Assembly (NCBI GenBank): GCA_017934275.1
Contig: JAGBJT010000042.1
Span: forward strand, 1 to 64,000
Length of the DNA stretch: 64,000 bases
DNA from: Cardiobacteriaceae bacterium
GTDB taxonomy: Bacteria; Pseudomonadota; Gammaproteobacteria; Cardiobacteriales; Cardiobacteriaceae
Direction of reading: 5' to 3'
Under the pieces are notes generated by a model. The model was given only the letters and a program-made list of their open reading frames with translations. It was not told where the DNA came from and made no database searches. Positions 36,244 to 45,514 of this stretch are shown in pieces. Position numbers and translations under genes: made by a program. How positions within the stretch are numbered: the stretch's first letter is position 1; the number at the start of each line of letters is the position of its first letter.

Positions 36244-37617
36244 ATGGCTTTATTCATCCTGTCAATTTATAGCCTAGTGCTAATTTATATCGCCTATTTA
36301 GATTTTCGCAAAAAACAAGACTTAAACCATTTTTTAGTTGCAAATCGCACATCAGGTGCTTTTCAAACAGGATTTTCAATCACCGCATCTTGCATCGGAG
36401 GAACGGCAACTATCGGACTTGTTGCCGATGTAGCAAAAAACGGTTTTCCCGCAATTTGGTATCTTCTATCAGGCGCAATTGGACTGATGATTTTGGCTTT
36501 ATTTTTTGCCAAAATTGTGCGCCGAACAGAAGCTTTAACCTTGCCGCAAATAATGGAAAAATATATTTCCAAAAAAGCCGCAACTCTTGCTGCCATCATC
36601 ATTTCACTTGCTTGGACGGCAATTTTGGCAGCGCAATTTTCCGCCGCTGCATCAATACTTGAAGTATTCGGTATAAGCAATATCAGCGCACTCATTTCCG
36701 CCGTATTTCTCATCGCAATTTACACCGCATTAGGCGGTCAAATGAGCGTAATTAAAAGCGATGTTTATCAATATTTAATATTGCTTTTAAGTTTTATTTT
36801 ATCCCTAATTTTCCTCTTCTCAAAAACCGATTTTAACTATCTTACCAGCATTGATTGGCACTTAACTAATAGTAATTTTGGCATCAACAGTATCTTTTAT
36901 TATTTAATTTTTGTCGGTATTAGTTACATCATCGACCCAATGTTATTTTCCCGAATTTTATCCGCAAGAGATGAAAAAACTGCCGTCAAGGGGGCAGTTT
37001 TAGGGGCGGCATTTATCGCATTATCGGCATTTCTGATTGTGTTAATCGCATTCCTGACAATAAATATTTCAAGTTCAGAAATCAATCCCAATAGCTTATT
37101 AACGCACACTCTTTTTTATGAATTACCGCCAATTCTAGGAATAATTTTGCTACTTGGACTTTTAAGCGCAATTATTTCTTCTGCTGATACGGTTTTAATT
37201 ACTTCAACAAGTGTATTCGCACACGACATAATTAAAACCAACAACCTAATTTTTTACCGCATATCCACCATATTTTTTGCCGCAATAGCCCTATTTTTAG
37301 CAACAAAGGGAAAGGCAATTTTGGATTATTTCTTCGCCGCCAACGATTTATTTGTCGGAGGAGTGGCAATACCGCTATTTTTCGCGCTCATTTGTCAAGG
37401 CAAAATCAACAAAACTTGCGTACTACTTGCGATGATTGCTGGTTCTGGCTTGGGAGCGTTAAGCGCGTTAGGTGCAATTTTAGATGCAGGCGGAATATTT
37501 GATAAAAAAATCTATTCCACTTTCGGAATAGTTTTAGCTGTTTTATTCTGCATAATCGGAAAATTATTATTCCATTTAACTAGGAAAAATAGCAATTTAA
37601 TTGCCGAAAAGGTGTAA
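36244..37617 (+). CDS. Sodium/solute symporter (SSS family)
   Basis: The 457-residue protein has about 12-13 membrane segments and the SSS-family core: TGFSITASCIGGTATIGLVADVAKNGFPAIWYLLSGAIGL, then TLPQIMEKYISKKAATLAAI, LGGQMSVIKSDVYQYLILL and LLGLLSAIISSADTVLITSTSVFAHDI. These hold the LeuT-fold Na+ site helices. The substrate cannot be read from sequence. It has an AAGGAG site, and its stop lies 4 bp before the anmK ATG, so it is an operon partner of anhydro-MurNAc kinase and could import a cell-wall sugar. Confidence 0.85.
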   Translation: MALFILSIYSLVLIYIAYLDFRKKQDLNHFLVANRTSGAFQTGFSITASCIGGTATIGLVADVAKNGFPAIWYLLSGAIGLMILALFFAKIVRRTEALTLPQIMEKYISKKAATLAAIIISLAWTAILAAQFSAAASILEVFGISNISALISAVFLIAIYTALGGQMSVIKSDVYQYLILLLSFILSLIFLFSKTDFNYLTSIDWHLTNSNFGINSIFYYLIFVGISYIIDPMLFSRILSARDEKTAVKGAVLGAAFIALSAFLIVLIAFLTINISSSEINPNSLLTHTLFYELPPILGIILLLGLLSAIISSADTVLITSTSVFAHDIIKTNNLIFYRISTIFFAAIALFLATKGKAILDYFFAANDLFVGGVAIPLFFALICQGKINKTCVLLAMIAGSGLGALSALGAILDAGGIFDKKIYSTFGIVLAVLFCIIGKLLFHLTRKNSNLIAEKV

Positions 37618-37621
37618 AAAT

Positions 37622-38755
37622 ATGCCAGAACAGTTAAATAATCTTTATATCGGCGTAATGTCAGGCACTAGCCTTGACGGAGTCGATGTCGCGATTTGCA
37701 ATTTTGCAGAAAAATGGCAAATCATCGCGCAGGAAAGTTTTGATTTTCCAGAAAAACTTCGCTCCGATATTCTCGATATTGCAAATAACAAAGCAATGCC
37801 AATCTCAAAAATTGCTCAAATCGACCAAGAACTCGGCGAAATTTATGCGCAAAGTATCAACAAAACAATTACAAAAGCTGACATTTCAGCGACAAATATC
37901 CACGCTATCGGCTTACACGGTCAGACGGTGTATCACAAAATCGAGACAAATACTCGCTGTTCAGTGCAACTTGGCAATCCCAATATCGTTGCCGTGCAAA
38001 CTCAAATCCCCGTCGTAGCCGACTTTCGCCGTAAAGATATCGCCTTTGGCGGGCAAGGTGCACCGCTTGTGCCGCGTTTTCATCAGGAGCTTTATCAGCA
38101 CTCAAATTATTCCACAACGTTAGTATTAAATATCGGCGGAATTGCCAATATTTCGGTTATCCAAAAAAATCAAGCAACAATCGGCTACGACATTTGCGTC
38201 GGCAATCTCCTGCTGGATTATTTAGCCGAAAAAAATCTCGGGCAGAAATTCGACCACGACGGCAATTTTGCTAAATCTGGAAAAATTATTCCCGAACTGC
38301 TTGACATTTTTCTGCACGATGAATTTATTTTGCAAAAACCGCCGAAAAGCACGGGAAGAGAATATTTCAACCCCGTTTGGCTTGCGGAAAAACTCAATAA
38401 AATCAAAGAGATAGCAAACATCAGCGATTTAGAACAAGATGCAAATGTTGCCTGCACATTAGTTGAAATGCTCGCAATTGTCTTACAAAAAGAAGTCGCA
38501 AAATTTCCACAAGGCGCACTAAAAGTGGCTGGTGGTGGTGCAAAAAATAAGTTTTTAATGGAAAGGATTCGCGCAAATCTCCCCGATTGGCAAGTCTCCG
38601 ATATTGAAATTGACGGCTACAACAGCCAATTTTTCGAAGCATTTTGCTTTGCTTGGCTTGCTTGGCGAAGAATGACAGAACAAGATGCAAACCTTCCAAC
38701 GGTTACAGGTGCAGAACAAAAATGCAGTCTTGGCGGAGTATATTTGCCAAATTAA
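37622..38755 (+). CDS. anmK: Anhydro-N-acetylmuramic acid kinase
   Basis: AnmK phosphorylates and opens 1,6-anhydro-MurNAc from recycled peptidoglycan, giving MurNAc-6-P. The 377-residue protein has the family signatures YIGVMSGTSLDGVDVAI, IGLHGQTVYH, VVADFRRKDIAFGGQGAPLVP, LNIGGIANISVI, the catalytic Asp region VGNLLLDYLAEKN, STGREYFN and GGGAKNKFLMERI. ATG 37622 gives the normal N-terminus. It is tightly coupled to the upstream symporter gene. Confidence 0.95.
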   Translation: MPEQLNNLYIGVMSGTSLDGVDVAICNFAEKWQIIAQESFDFPEKLRSDILDIANNKAMPISKIAQIDQELGEIYAQSINKTITKADISATNIHAIGLHGQTVYHKIETNTRCSVQLGNPNIVAVQTQIPVVADFRRKDIAFGGQGAPLVPRFHQELYQHSNYSTTLVLNIGGIANISVIQKNQATIGYDICVGNLLLDYLAEKNLGQKFDHDGNFAKSGKIIPELLDIFLHDEFILQKPPKSTGREYFNPVWLAEKLNKIKEIANISDLEQDANVACTLVEMLAIVLQKEVAKFPQGALKVAGGGAKNKFLMERIRANLPDWQVSDIEIDGYNSQFFEAFCFAWLAWRRMTEQDANLPTVTGAEQKCSLGGVYLPN

Positions 38756-38796
38756 AATAACTCAAATTGAATAAAATAAATATGGATTAGCCTAAA

Positions 38797-39306
38797 ATGC
38801 AGAAAGTAGAAAAAATTTATATCGATTTAGACGGAGTGCTCGCCGATTTTGATGGGGGAGTGTTAAAATTTTGCGGTTATAAATTGCCTGATTATAACTT
38901 ACCGCGAGAAAAAGTTTTTAATGAAAAATTATGGCAAGATTTAAGCCAAGTACCTAATTTTTACCGCAAACTAGAGCTAATTTTAGGTGCAAAAGAGTTA
39001 TTTAATTTCGCAGTGGAAAAATTCGGAAATAAAGTAGAAATTTTATCGGCAATTCCTAGGCCAGAAAAGAATATTTTGAATGCAACAGAAGATAAAATCG
39101 CTTGGTGCAGAGAATATTTATCCGCCGATATCAAGGTAAATCTTTGCTACCGTGAAGAAAAACAAGCATTTTGCCTTGGAAAAGAATATTTTCTCATCGA
39201 TGATCTAAAAAGAAATATCCAAGAGTGGGAAAATTCTGGCGGAACAGGAATATTATTTATAAATCCAGAACAAACTATTTCGCAATTAAAAAACTTGCTT
39301 ATTTAA
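38797..39306 (+). CDS. HAD-type 5'(3')-deoxyribonucleotidase-like protein
   Basis: The 169-residue protein has the HAD nucleophile motif IYIDLDGVLADFDGG at the start and a late acidic motif YFLIDDLKRNIQEWENSGG, followed by GILF. This is the pattern of the NT5C/deoxyribonucleotidase family. It probably dephosphorylates deoxynucleoside monophosphates in the cytoplasm, but bacterial members are poorly characterised. It lies 41 bp after anmK on the same strand and ends at a bidirectional terminator. Confidence 0.78.
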   Translation: MQKVEKIYIDLDGVLADFDGGVLKFCGYKLPDYNLPREKVFNEKLWQDLSQVPNFYRKLELILGAKELFNFAVEKFGNKVEILSAIPRPEKNILNATEDKIAWCREYLSADIKVNLCYREEKQAFCLGKEYFLIDDLKRNIQEWENSGGTGILFINPEQTISQLKNLLI

Positions 39307-39330
39307 GCAAAACAGTATAAAAAATTCAAA

Positions 39331-39358
39331 AGAACGGAGTAAAAAACACTCCGTTTAT
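39331..39358. terminator. Bidirectional terminator between the nucleotidase and GDSL esterase genes
   Basis: Stem AACGGAGT (39333-39340) and ACTCCGTT (39348-39355) with T-rich sequence on either side for both convergent genes. Confidence 0.8.
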
Positions 39359-39359
39359 T

Positions 39360-40004
39360 TCAAATAATTGAATTATCTTTCAGAAAACTTGCAACTTTTT
39401 CGGCAAATAAGCGGTAACCTTGATCATTTGCGTGAATTTGATCCGATTTCAATCTTTCATTAGCTAAAATTTCTGCCCAAGCTCCTTTTAGTAAGGCAAT
39501 GTTATATTTTTGTGCTAATTCATCATACAATTTATGCTCTTGCAACATACCAAAAGCCGCCGACATCGAAATATACGGCACGGCAATCATCATAATTGGA
39601 ATATTCTCTTGCTGCGATTTTTCAATAATCGCCGAAATATTGCGCCGTGTTTCAGTTTCAGGAATTTTGCGCAAAAAATCATTGCCACCGATACACAAAA
39701 TTATTAAGTCTGGTTTATCGCTAATTAAGGAAGATAAACGCGATAAAGCCTGTTCGCTAGTATCACCGCTCACACCGCCATTTACCACTCTTATACCTGT
39801 AATTTCTGATAGTTGCGCGGGATAATCCGCCCCCTTGGATGCACCATAACCTTCGGTCAGAGAGTCTCCCAATGCTAAAATAGTTGCACTGTTTGATAGT
39901 TTTGGATAATAAGTATTAGCTTTATTTTTACCGCAAGATAGTAAAAAAACAAGCGAGAAGATTAAAATATAAATTACACCGTTATAATATTTCTTTAACA
40001 CCAT
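39360..40004 (-). CDS. GDSL-family esterase lipoprotein (TesA/EstA-like)
   Basis: The 214-residue protein has an SGNH-hydrolase core: ILALGDSLTEGYGA (catalytic Ser), NGGVSGDTS, CIGGNDFLR and the Asp-x-x-His pair in SDQIHANDQGYRL. The N-terminal hydrophobic segment ends in LLSC, a lipobox. This suggests a lipoprotein, whereas E. coli TesA is a soluble periplasmic thioesterase/lysophospholipase. Substrate is not evident. It is the last gene of a minus-strand run after tadA (6-bp gap). Confidence 0.88.
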   Translation of the reverse strand: MVLKKYYNGVIYILIFSLVFLLSCGKNKANTYYPKLSNSATILALGDSLTEGYGASKGADYPAQLSEITGIRVVNGGVSGDTSEQALSRLSSLISDKPDLIILCIGGNDFLRKIPETETRRNISAIIEKSQQENIPIMMIAVPYISMSAAFGMLQEHKLYDELAQKYNIALLKGAWAEILANERLKSDQIHANDQGYRLFAEKVASFLKDNSII

Positions 40005-40010
40005 TTTGCA

Positions 40011-40487
40011 TTATCTCCTTCTATTTTGAAAAAAAATCTGCATTAAATTTCTACACTCTTCTTCCATAATTCCTGATTTTACCGAATATAAGCTATGATT
40101 TAATTCTTTATTACGGTATAAATCAAAACAAGTCCCCCCTGCTCCACCTTTTAAGTTATTTGCACCGAAATATAAATTTTGCACTCTTGCCTGCATTATT
40201 GCTCCGATACACATAATACAAGGTTCAATCGTTACAAATATGGAACATTCGTTTAGACGGTAATTTCCAATTTTTTTTGCTGCCGTTTGCAAAGCCAAAA
40301 TTTCTGCGTGCGCGGTAGGGTCGCAATTGCTAATTGTCGAGTTAAATGCGCTTGCAATCAGCTCTCCGTCTTTATTTACAACCACTGCACCGATAGGAAT
40401 TTCGCCTAAATCAAAGGCTTGTTTGGCTGCTTTTAATGCCTCCTGCATAAAAAACTTTTCTTGCTCTAATGAGTTTATTTTCAGCAT
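40011..40487 (-). CDS. tadA: tRNA-specific adenosine deaminase
   Basis: This enzyme forms inosine at the wobble position of tRNA-Arg(ACG). The 158-residue deaminase has the zinc and catalytic motifs PTAHAEILAL (HAE) and EPCIMCIGAIMQARV (PCxxC), plus FGANNLKGGAGGTCFDLY typical of TadA. Its ATG overlaps the stop of the preceding membrane-protein gene by one base (TAATG), which implies translational coupling. Confidence 0.95.
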   Translation of the reverse strand: MLKINSLEQEKFFMQEALKAAKQAFDLGEIPIGAVVVNKDGELIASAFNSTISNCDPTAHAEILALQTAAKKIGNYRLNECSIFVTIEPCIMCIGAIMQARVQNLYFGANNLKGGAGGTCFDLYRNKELNHSLYSVKSGIMEEECRNLMQIFFQNRRR

Positions 40488-40918
40488 TATGAGTTTCCGC
40501 TATCGCCACTCTTAGCGTTATTTTCAATATTATTATTTTTACTATCTTCACTATTTTTCGCAGCAAAAATTTGATTAAAAATTTTATAGCTCCCCACGCA
40601 AATAAAGCTAATCAAAATAAAGAAAAAAGCGACTTCACAAACTAAAACAACAGGCTTTAATATTCCCGCAATGATATTTATCGGTTCATTAGCGCAAAGC
40701 AAAATATTATGTTTTTCTTCTATATTTTGCCGCAGAAGTAAGGCAAAAACTCCTGCAATTAAATAAACAAATAAAATTCCAATCCAGTAATAAGCTGATT
40801 TATCTTTCTTAATTAGCAAAATATTGAAAAAAATATTTACCGCAATAACGGCAATAATCAAAAATAGAGCAAAATAAGCACTAAACCCCACTTCGGAAAT
40901 ACCAAGACATTCTTTCAT
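40487..40918 (-). CDS. Small membrane protein of unknown function
   Basis: I do not recognise this 143-residue protein. It has about three to four hydrophobic segments: AYFALFLIIAVIAVNIFFNILLI, YYWIGILFVYLIAGVFALLL and VVLVCEVAFFFILISFICVG. The C-terminal tail is hydrophilic and Asn/Ser/Lys-rich. There are two Cys in the central part. It is coupled to tadA by a 1-bp stop/start overlap and follows the next gene by 33 bp, so it belongs to a small operon. Confidence 0.65.
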   Translation of the reverse strand: MKECLGISEVGFSAYFALFLIIAVIAVNIFFNILLIKKDKSAYYWIGILFVYLIAGVFALLLRQNIEEKHNILLCANEPINIIAGILKPVVLVCEVAFFFILISFICVGSYKIFNQIFAAKNSEDSKNNNIENNAKSGDSGNS

Positions 40919-40951
40919 AAAACACCTTTATATAAAACTTTTAATATTCAT

Positions 40952-41407
40952 TTATAGTAATACTTTCCACTCTTTATTGATGTATTGCATTTTTATTACC
41001 TCTTTTTGCTCACGAATTGCATCGTTATGCTCTAATTCTATTTTTACTGGCACGCTGACGGTAATTCCAAAATCCTTGGATTTTGCCTTTTTACTTTGAA
41101 TTTTTTGCACTTTATAGCCTTGCAAAATCCCAGTACGAAATTCCTGCAATTTTGCGATTTTCTGAGCTTTATTCAATCCCTCCAAGGCATTAGGAGATAG
41201 TTTATTTAATGTTTCATCAGGAGTACCTTGCAAAAGACTATTCATAAATTTCGCCGCAGCTTTACTCGGTAGATTATCCGAACGGAGTAAATGCGCAGAA
41301 ATAGTAAATAATAATAAAATTGCAATACTCAAAGCCAACCATAGACTTGATTTTTTCTTACTAAATGACTTTATTTTTTGCACTATTGCTGCTTTTTTAT
41401 CGCTCAT
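40952..41407 (-). CDS. Membrane-anchored protein of unknown function, NTF2/DUF4878-like
   Basis: The 151-residue protein has a basic N-terminus, one membrane helix (SLWLALSIAILLLFTISAHLL, about residues 21-41) and a ~100-residue extracytoplasmic domain. That domain (KAAAKFMNSLLQGTPDETLNKLSPNAL... ending in KMQYINKEWKVLL) resembles NTF2-like/DUF4878 lipoprotein domains, which end in a similar Trp-containing strand. This is pattern recognition only. It lies between purU and the small membrane protein on the same strand. Confidence 0.6.
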   Translation of the reverse strand: MSDKKAAIVQKIKSFSKKKSSLWLALSIAILLLFTISAHLLRSDNLPSKAAAKFMNSLLQGTPDETLNKLSPNALEGLNKAQKIAKLQEFRTGILQGYKVQKIQSKKAKSKDFGITVSVPVKIELEHNDAIREQKEVIKMQYINKEWKVLL

Positions 41408-41453
41408 ATTTATTCCTCCAATAATTTTATTTCACTTAAAAAATAACCTATAA

Positions 41454-42317
41454 TCAATTAAAAACAACCGTTTTATTTCCGTTAATTATCACTCGATGTT
41501 CGGCGTGCCAGCGCAATGCTCTTGACAAAACAATCCGTTCAATATCATTGCCGATGCTAGTTAATTCTTCCACCGTTTTATCGTGCCGAACCCTTGCTAC
41601 ATCTTGCTCGATAATCGGACCTTCATCTAAATCGGTGCTCACATAATGCGCAGTCGCACCGATGAGTTTCACACCTCTTGCGTGTGCTTGATAATATGGT
41701 TTTGCCCCCTTAAAACTCGGTAAAAATGAGTGATGAATGTTAATTGCCCGACCTTCTAAAAAAGCACATAATTGCGGAGAAAGTATCTGCATATATCTTG
41801 CTAATACAACGGTATCGATATTTAATTCCTCTACCGCGCTAATTAATTTCCCCTCTTGCTGCACTTTATTTGCATCATTTTTACCATTTAAAGCCCAATA
41901 ATAAAAAGGTATTTGGTAAAAATCAGCATATGGTTTTAGGATTTCGTGATTTCCCGCAACCGCGACAACTTCTATCGGCAAACGCCCTTCTGCGGCTTGG
42001 AATAGCAAATCATTCAAACAATGTCCCTCCTTGGACACCATTATCAGCACTCTTGCTTTCTTTTCAGCATCGAACCACTGTGATTGCATTCGCCATTTCT
42101 GTGCAATTTCCGTCCATTTTGCTTCGATTTCGGGTAGTTCCTGCTTATGAAGCTCGCTACTAACTTCAACGCGCATAAAGAATTTTCCCGATTCGCGGTC
42201 AAAATATTGCGCCGAAGAGAGAATATTTATTTCCAATTTGCTTAAAAATCCCGATACCGCGCAAACTATCCCTGTTCGGTCAGGACAAGATAAGTTTAAG
42301 ATGTATTTATATGCCAT
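41454..42317 (-). CDS. purU: Formyltetrahydrofolate deformylase
   Basis: PurU hydrolyses 10-formyl-THF to formate and THF, balancing the one-carbon pool. The 287-residue protein has an N-terminal ACT domain (YILNLSCPDRTGIVCAVSGFLSKLEINI) and a formyltransferase domain with INIHHSFLPSFKGAKPYYQAHARGVKLIGATAHYVSTDLDEGPIIEQDV, which contains the catalytic Asn/His/Asp. An AGAGGA site precedes ATG 42317. Miniature element copy 4 lies only 19 bp upstream, so it forms part of the leader or supplies promoter sequence. Confidence 0.95.
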   Translation of the reverse strand: MAYKYILNLSCPDRTGIVCAVSGFLSKLEINILSSAQYFDRESGKFFMRVEVSSELHKQELPEIEAKWTEIAQKWRMQSQWFDAEKKARVLIMVSKEGHCLNDLLFQAAEGRLPIEVVAVAGNHEILKPYADFYQIPFYYWALNGKNDANKVQQEGKLISAVEELNIDTVVLARYMQILSPQLCAFLEGRAINIHHSFLPSFKGAKPYYQAHARGVKLIGATAHYVSTDLDEGPIIEQDVARVRHDKTVEELTSIGNDIERIVLSRALRWHAEHRVIINGNKTVVFN

Positions 42318-42335
42318 AAATTATTCCTCTTTATT

Positions 42336-42443
42336 TATAGTCGTTCCATTTCAAAATAACACTTCGTTAGCTTCGCCTCGCCGTATTCTATATACAGTCT
42401 TTAAGCTCGCTGCCTTGTCTTATTTTGAACTGAAACGACTATA
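42336..42443 (-). mobile_element. Correia-like miniature inverted-repeat element, copy 4 (inverted)
   Basis: A 108-bp copy in the opposite orientation to copies 1-3, flanked by TA. It lies between the mscS-type gene and purU. Read toward purU, its end and the flank form TATAAA, a possible -10 element, although no good -35 is present. Confidence 0.85.
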
Positions 42444-42539
42444 TCAATAGCTATTTCTAACAAAGCTAAATTTCCGCTTTTTTATTGCAAAGCATTTTTC
42501 TACCATCTTCGCGTGTATTTTTTATACCGTTATAAATAT

Positions 42540-45455
42540 TTATAAACCAGAAGGTAGATTAACTTTAATTGCCCCATCTGCGGTTTTTTCGATATTTAAG
42601 CTTGGAGTTTCAGCAAGCGGTGAATTTTGCTCATTTGCCGCAATTTGTCCTTTATTTGTCGTCTTATCTAATACTTGTTGATTTATCAGGGACGGTTTTT
42701 CCGCCGTTTTATCCGCATTTTGCGGAGTGTGTATTGCTTTTGTATTGGTTTTCGCGACAAATATCGGATTTGCTTGCCCCTGTTTATCCGCACCGAAATA
42801 CAAGGTTTGATGCGGATACGGAATTTCAATTCCAGCACGGTCAAAATAAATTTTCAACAGACGGTTATAGGCTCGACCAACCGCCCATTGCTTGCCAGGC
42901 AGAGTTTTTATCCGCACCCGAATATTCACCGCACTATCACCAAATGAAACCACGCCTTGAATATCGATATTGTCCAAAATCATATATTTGCAATCGCCTT
43001 CAATCAGTTCGGCAAAAGCTTCGCCCATCACCGCGATGGCGTGGTCAATATCTTCGTTGTAGCCGATACCGTATTCCTCGGTGTGATAAGCAAAATCGCG
43101 CATATAGTTAGACACAATCGTTACGCTGGAAAACGGTATCAGATGCGAAATCCCGTTGATGTCGCGGATAGTTATCGAGCGAATAGAAATCCGCTCCGCC
43201 CAACCAGAAATCCCATCGACCTTCACATAATCATTGGTGTTTATCGCATTTTCTAGCTGCAAAAAGATCCCCGTAATCACATCTTTCACCAAAGTCTGCG
43301 CCCCGAAACCGATAGCTAAACCGAGCACCCCAGCACCTGCAATCAACGGTCCGAGATTTATTCCGATTTCTGAAAGCACCATCACCAGCACAAATGCAAC
43401 CATAAATATGTCGAATGCGTTGCGTGCCAAGGTTAAAAGCGTATGACGGCGAGCGGCTTGTTGATCTTGCATACCTTCCGTATTAAGCCGTGGCTCGATG
43501 ATGGCGTAAAAAATTAGCCGCACCGCAACTGCCAGCGACAAAATAAAAATAATCCCGTTTAATTTCGCCATCAGCGTGCGACCGCCGAGCCTAAACCAGT
43601 GCATCACATCGGCAACTCCCCAAATTGCAAACAAACTTGCAATCACGGCGGCAATCACGGTAAAACGCAAAAGATGCATCAGAAGCGGAATGTAAGTGTT
43701 AATTTGGGCTGAAAGTAGCGGCATTTTGCGGATAGAGAATTTTTTATGAATTACCGTCGAAGCCGTGCTGGTCAGCAAATAGCCCGCAATCAGCACCAAA
43801 AACGAGAAAAATGTTCCGCGCAAAACCAGAGCCAATGCTTGTTTCTGACTAGTTTGCAAGGTGATGTACAGCAGCATCACAAAATACAAAAGCGCGGCAT
43901 AAAGCCAAAAATACGCCACAAAGCGTAAGAAAAACCGCGTCATTCGATACGGGCTTTGATTTGCCATCTTCAAAATAGCCTGCCGCACCTTGCGCTGACG
44001 GGCAATCACCATTCTTACCGCATAAATAAATGTGCCAAGCGCAAGCAAGGACGATACCGCTTGCGATAAGGAATAACTGAAATGAAATTCCACCAAGGGC
44101 ACAACAAATAAAAAGCCGTAAGTAACCAGACTCACCACTACCGCGAACCAGTCATACCAATATGCCGCGATTTTGTTTTCCGTCGGTAAGAGGCGCAGTC
44201 CGCTGTAATCGTGGCGTAGCAAAGCTCCCGCACAAACTTTGAGCATTGCAACAATGATGAAAGAATTCAAAAACAAAGCTGCTTGGGAGGTAAATTCCTG
44301 CTTGGGATCGGGCATATAAAGCGTGAGTGTGTAACCCGCAACCGATGCCAGAGCAATATTGACTAAATCTAGTGATACCGCGCAGCAAATAGCCAAAACT
44401 CGGCGCAATAAAGGCGGCAATTTTGCGCCTTCACGCGACCAGTTATCCAACTTCACAAAAAGCTTGCGCATCAATCGATTGACAAGTTTGAAGGCAAAAA
44501 CAGTAGTAAAAATCACCGCCAACACATATCCCAAAGCCTGCCAAATATCCGACCATTGCAGAGATTTGATGCGGTAATCCTTGCCCGTAAAAATGCGAGT
44601 AATCGCCTGCCAACTTGCTTGCAGACGCTGCCAAATAGTGCCGCCGACTTTGCTCGCCAATGCCACAATTTTTTTCGGCACGGTCGCAGCGTGGCTAATT
44701 GCGACTTTGGTGTTTTCCGCAACTTTCTCGGTTACTTTTTCCAAGGGAGGCGGCACGGCAACGGCGGTGTTTTCTGTGTTTTCTGCCTTTTCTTCCTCTG
44801 ATTTTTCTTCTTCCGCCTTATCCGTTTTTTCTTGTTGTTCTGCCTTCTGTTCTACTTTTTCCTGCGGTTTCTGTTCTTCTACTTTTTTCTGATTTTCTTG
44901 TTTCTTGTTCTGTGCTTTGTTATCAGTTTTCGGCTCTTGTTTTTCGTTATTTTTTACCGTCTCATCTTTTGCGTGATTTTGCTTTTCATCTTCTGGACGG
45001 ATACGCGGTGGCGGAACATCTTCGCCGCGAGCACGAGCTTCATCAAGCGCAGCTTTTTCTTTTTCGCGTGATTTTTCCTGCAATTGCTCTAATGAGTTGA
45101 AATGCTTAGTTTCCGTTTCTGGATTAGTTACCGTCTCGTTTTTAGTCTCATTCGTAGCTGTTTTATCCGCGGTTTTATCGGTTTTTTCCGTGCTTTTTGC
45201 TGCGGTTTTATCCGTATTTTTCTTCGTATCCGCTTGCTTTTTATCTTTATCTTCTGTGCTTTCTAAATTTCTCAGTTGCTTAACCAAAGCCGCACGCTGT
45301 TTGGGATTTTCTAAAACATCGGCAAATTTCGACAAAGCCTGCTGTTCTTCCTTGCTCAAATTGTCGGCAAAGGAAAAATTAAAAATCAACAAGCAGGAGA
45401 AGAAAGCAAGGAGAAAACTAAAAAATTTCGCAACTAATTTGTTATTTCTACGCAT
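42540..45455 (-). CDS. Large MscS-family mechanosensitive channel with charged periplasmic domain
   Basis: The 971-residue protein has a signal peptide (FFSFLLAFFSCLLIFNFSFA). A ~230-residue hydrophilic region, very rich in Lys, Glu, Thr and Gln (about 40-270), follows. After it come about ten membrane segments. The MscS pore and beta-domain are at about 690-860: LAIGFGAQTLVKDVITGIFLQLENAI and YVKVDGISGWAERISIRSITIRD. The C-terminal alpha/beta domain is GIEIPYPHQTLYFG. The layout is closest to YbiO/large MscS paralogs. It is followed by a ~100-residue polar tail. ATG 45455 or an ATG four codons upstream can serve as start. The charged region is low-complexity and unusual. Confidence 0.88.
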   Translation of the reverse strand: MRRNNKLVAKFFSFLLAFFSCLLIFNFSFADNLSKEEQQALSKFADVLENPKQRAALVKQLRNLESTEDKDKKQADTKKNTDKTAAKSTEKTDKTADKTATNETKNETVTNPETETKHFNSLEQLQEKSREKEKAALDEARARGEDVPPPRIRPEDEKQNHAKDETVKNNEKQEPKTDNKAQNKKQENQKKVEEQKPQEKVEQKAEQQEKTDKAEEEKSEEEKAENTENTAVAVPPPLEKVTEKVAENTKVAISHAATVPKKIVALASKVGGTIWQRLQASWQAITRIFTGKDYRIKSLQWSDIWQALGYVLAVIFTTVFAFKLVNRLMRKLFVKLDNWSREGAKLPPLLRRVLAICCAVSLDLVNIALASVAGYTLTLYMPDPKQEFTSQAALFLNSFIIVAMLKVCAGALLRHDYSGLRLLPTENKIAAYWYDWFAVVVSLVTYGFLFVVPLVEFHFSYSLSQAVSSLLALGTFIYAVRMVIARQRKVRQAILKMANQSPYRMTRFFLRFVAYFWLYAALLYFVMLLYITLQTSQKQALALVLRGTFFSFLVLIAGYLLTSTASTVIHKKFSIRKMPLLSAQINTYIPLLMHLLRFTVIAAVIASLFAIWGVADVMHWFRLGGRTLMAKLNGIIFILSLAVAVRLIFYAIIEPRLNTEGMQDQQAARRHTLLTLARNAFDIFMVAFVLVMVLSEIGINLGPLIAGAGVLGLAIGFGAQTLVKDVITGIFLQLENAINTNDYVKVDGISGWAERISIRSITIRDINGISHLIPFSSVTIVSNYMRDFAYHTEEYGIGYNEDIDHAIAVMGEAFAELIEGDCKYMILDNIDIQGVVSFGDSAVNIRVRIKTLPGKQWAVGRAYNRLLKIYFDRAGIEIPYPHQTLYFGADKQGQANPIFVAKTNTKAIHTPQNADKTAEKPSLINQQVLDKTTNKGQIAANEQNSPLAETPSLNIEKTADGAIKVNLPSGL

Positions 45456-45514
45456 AAATAAATACAAAAATTAACCGTTAAAACAAAGCCGACAATTCGG
45501 TCTAAAACTTCAAA

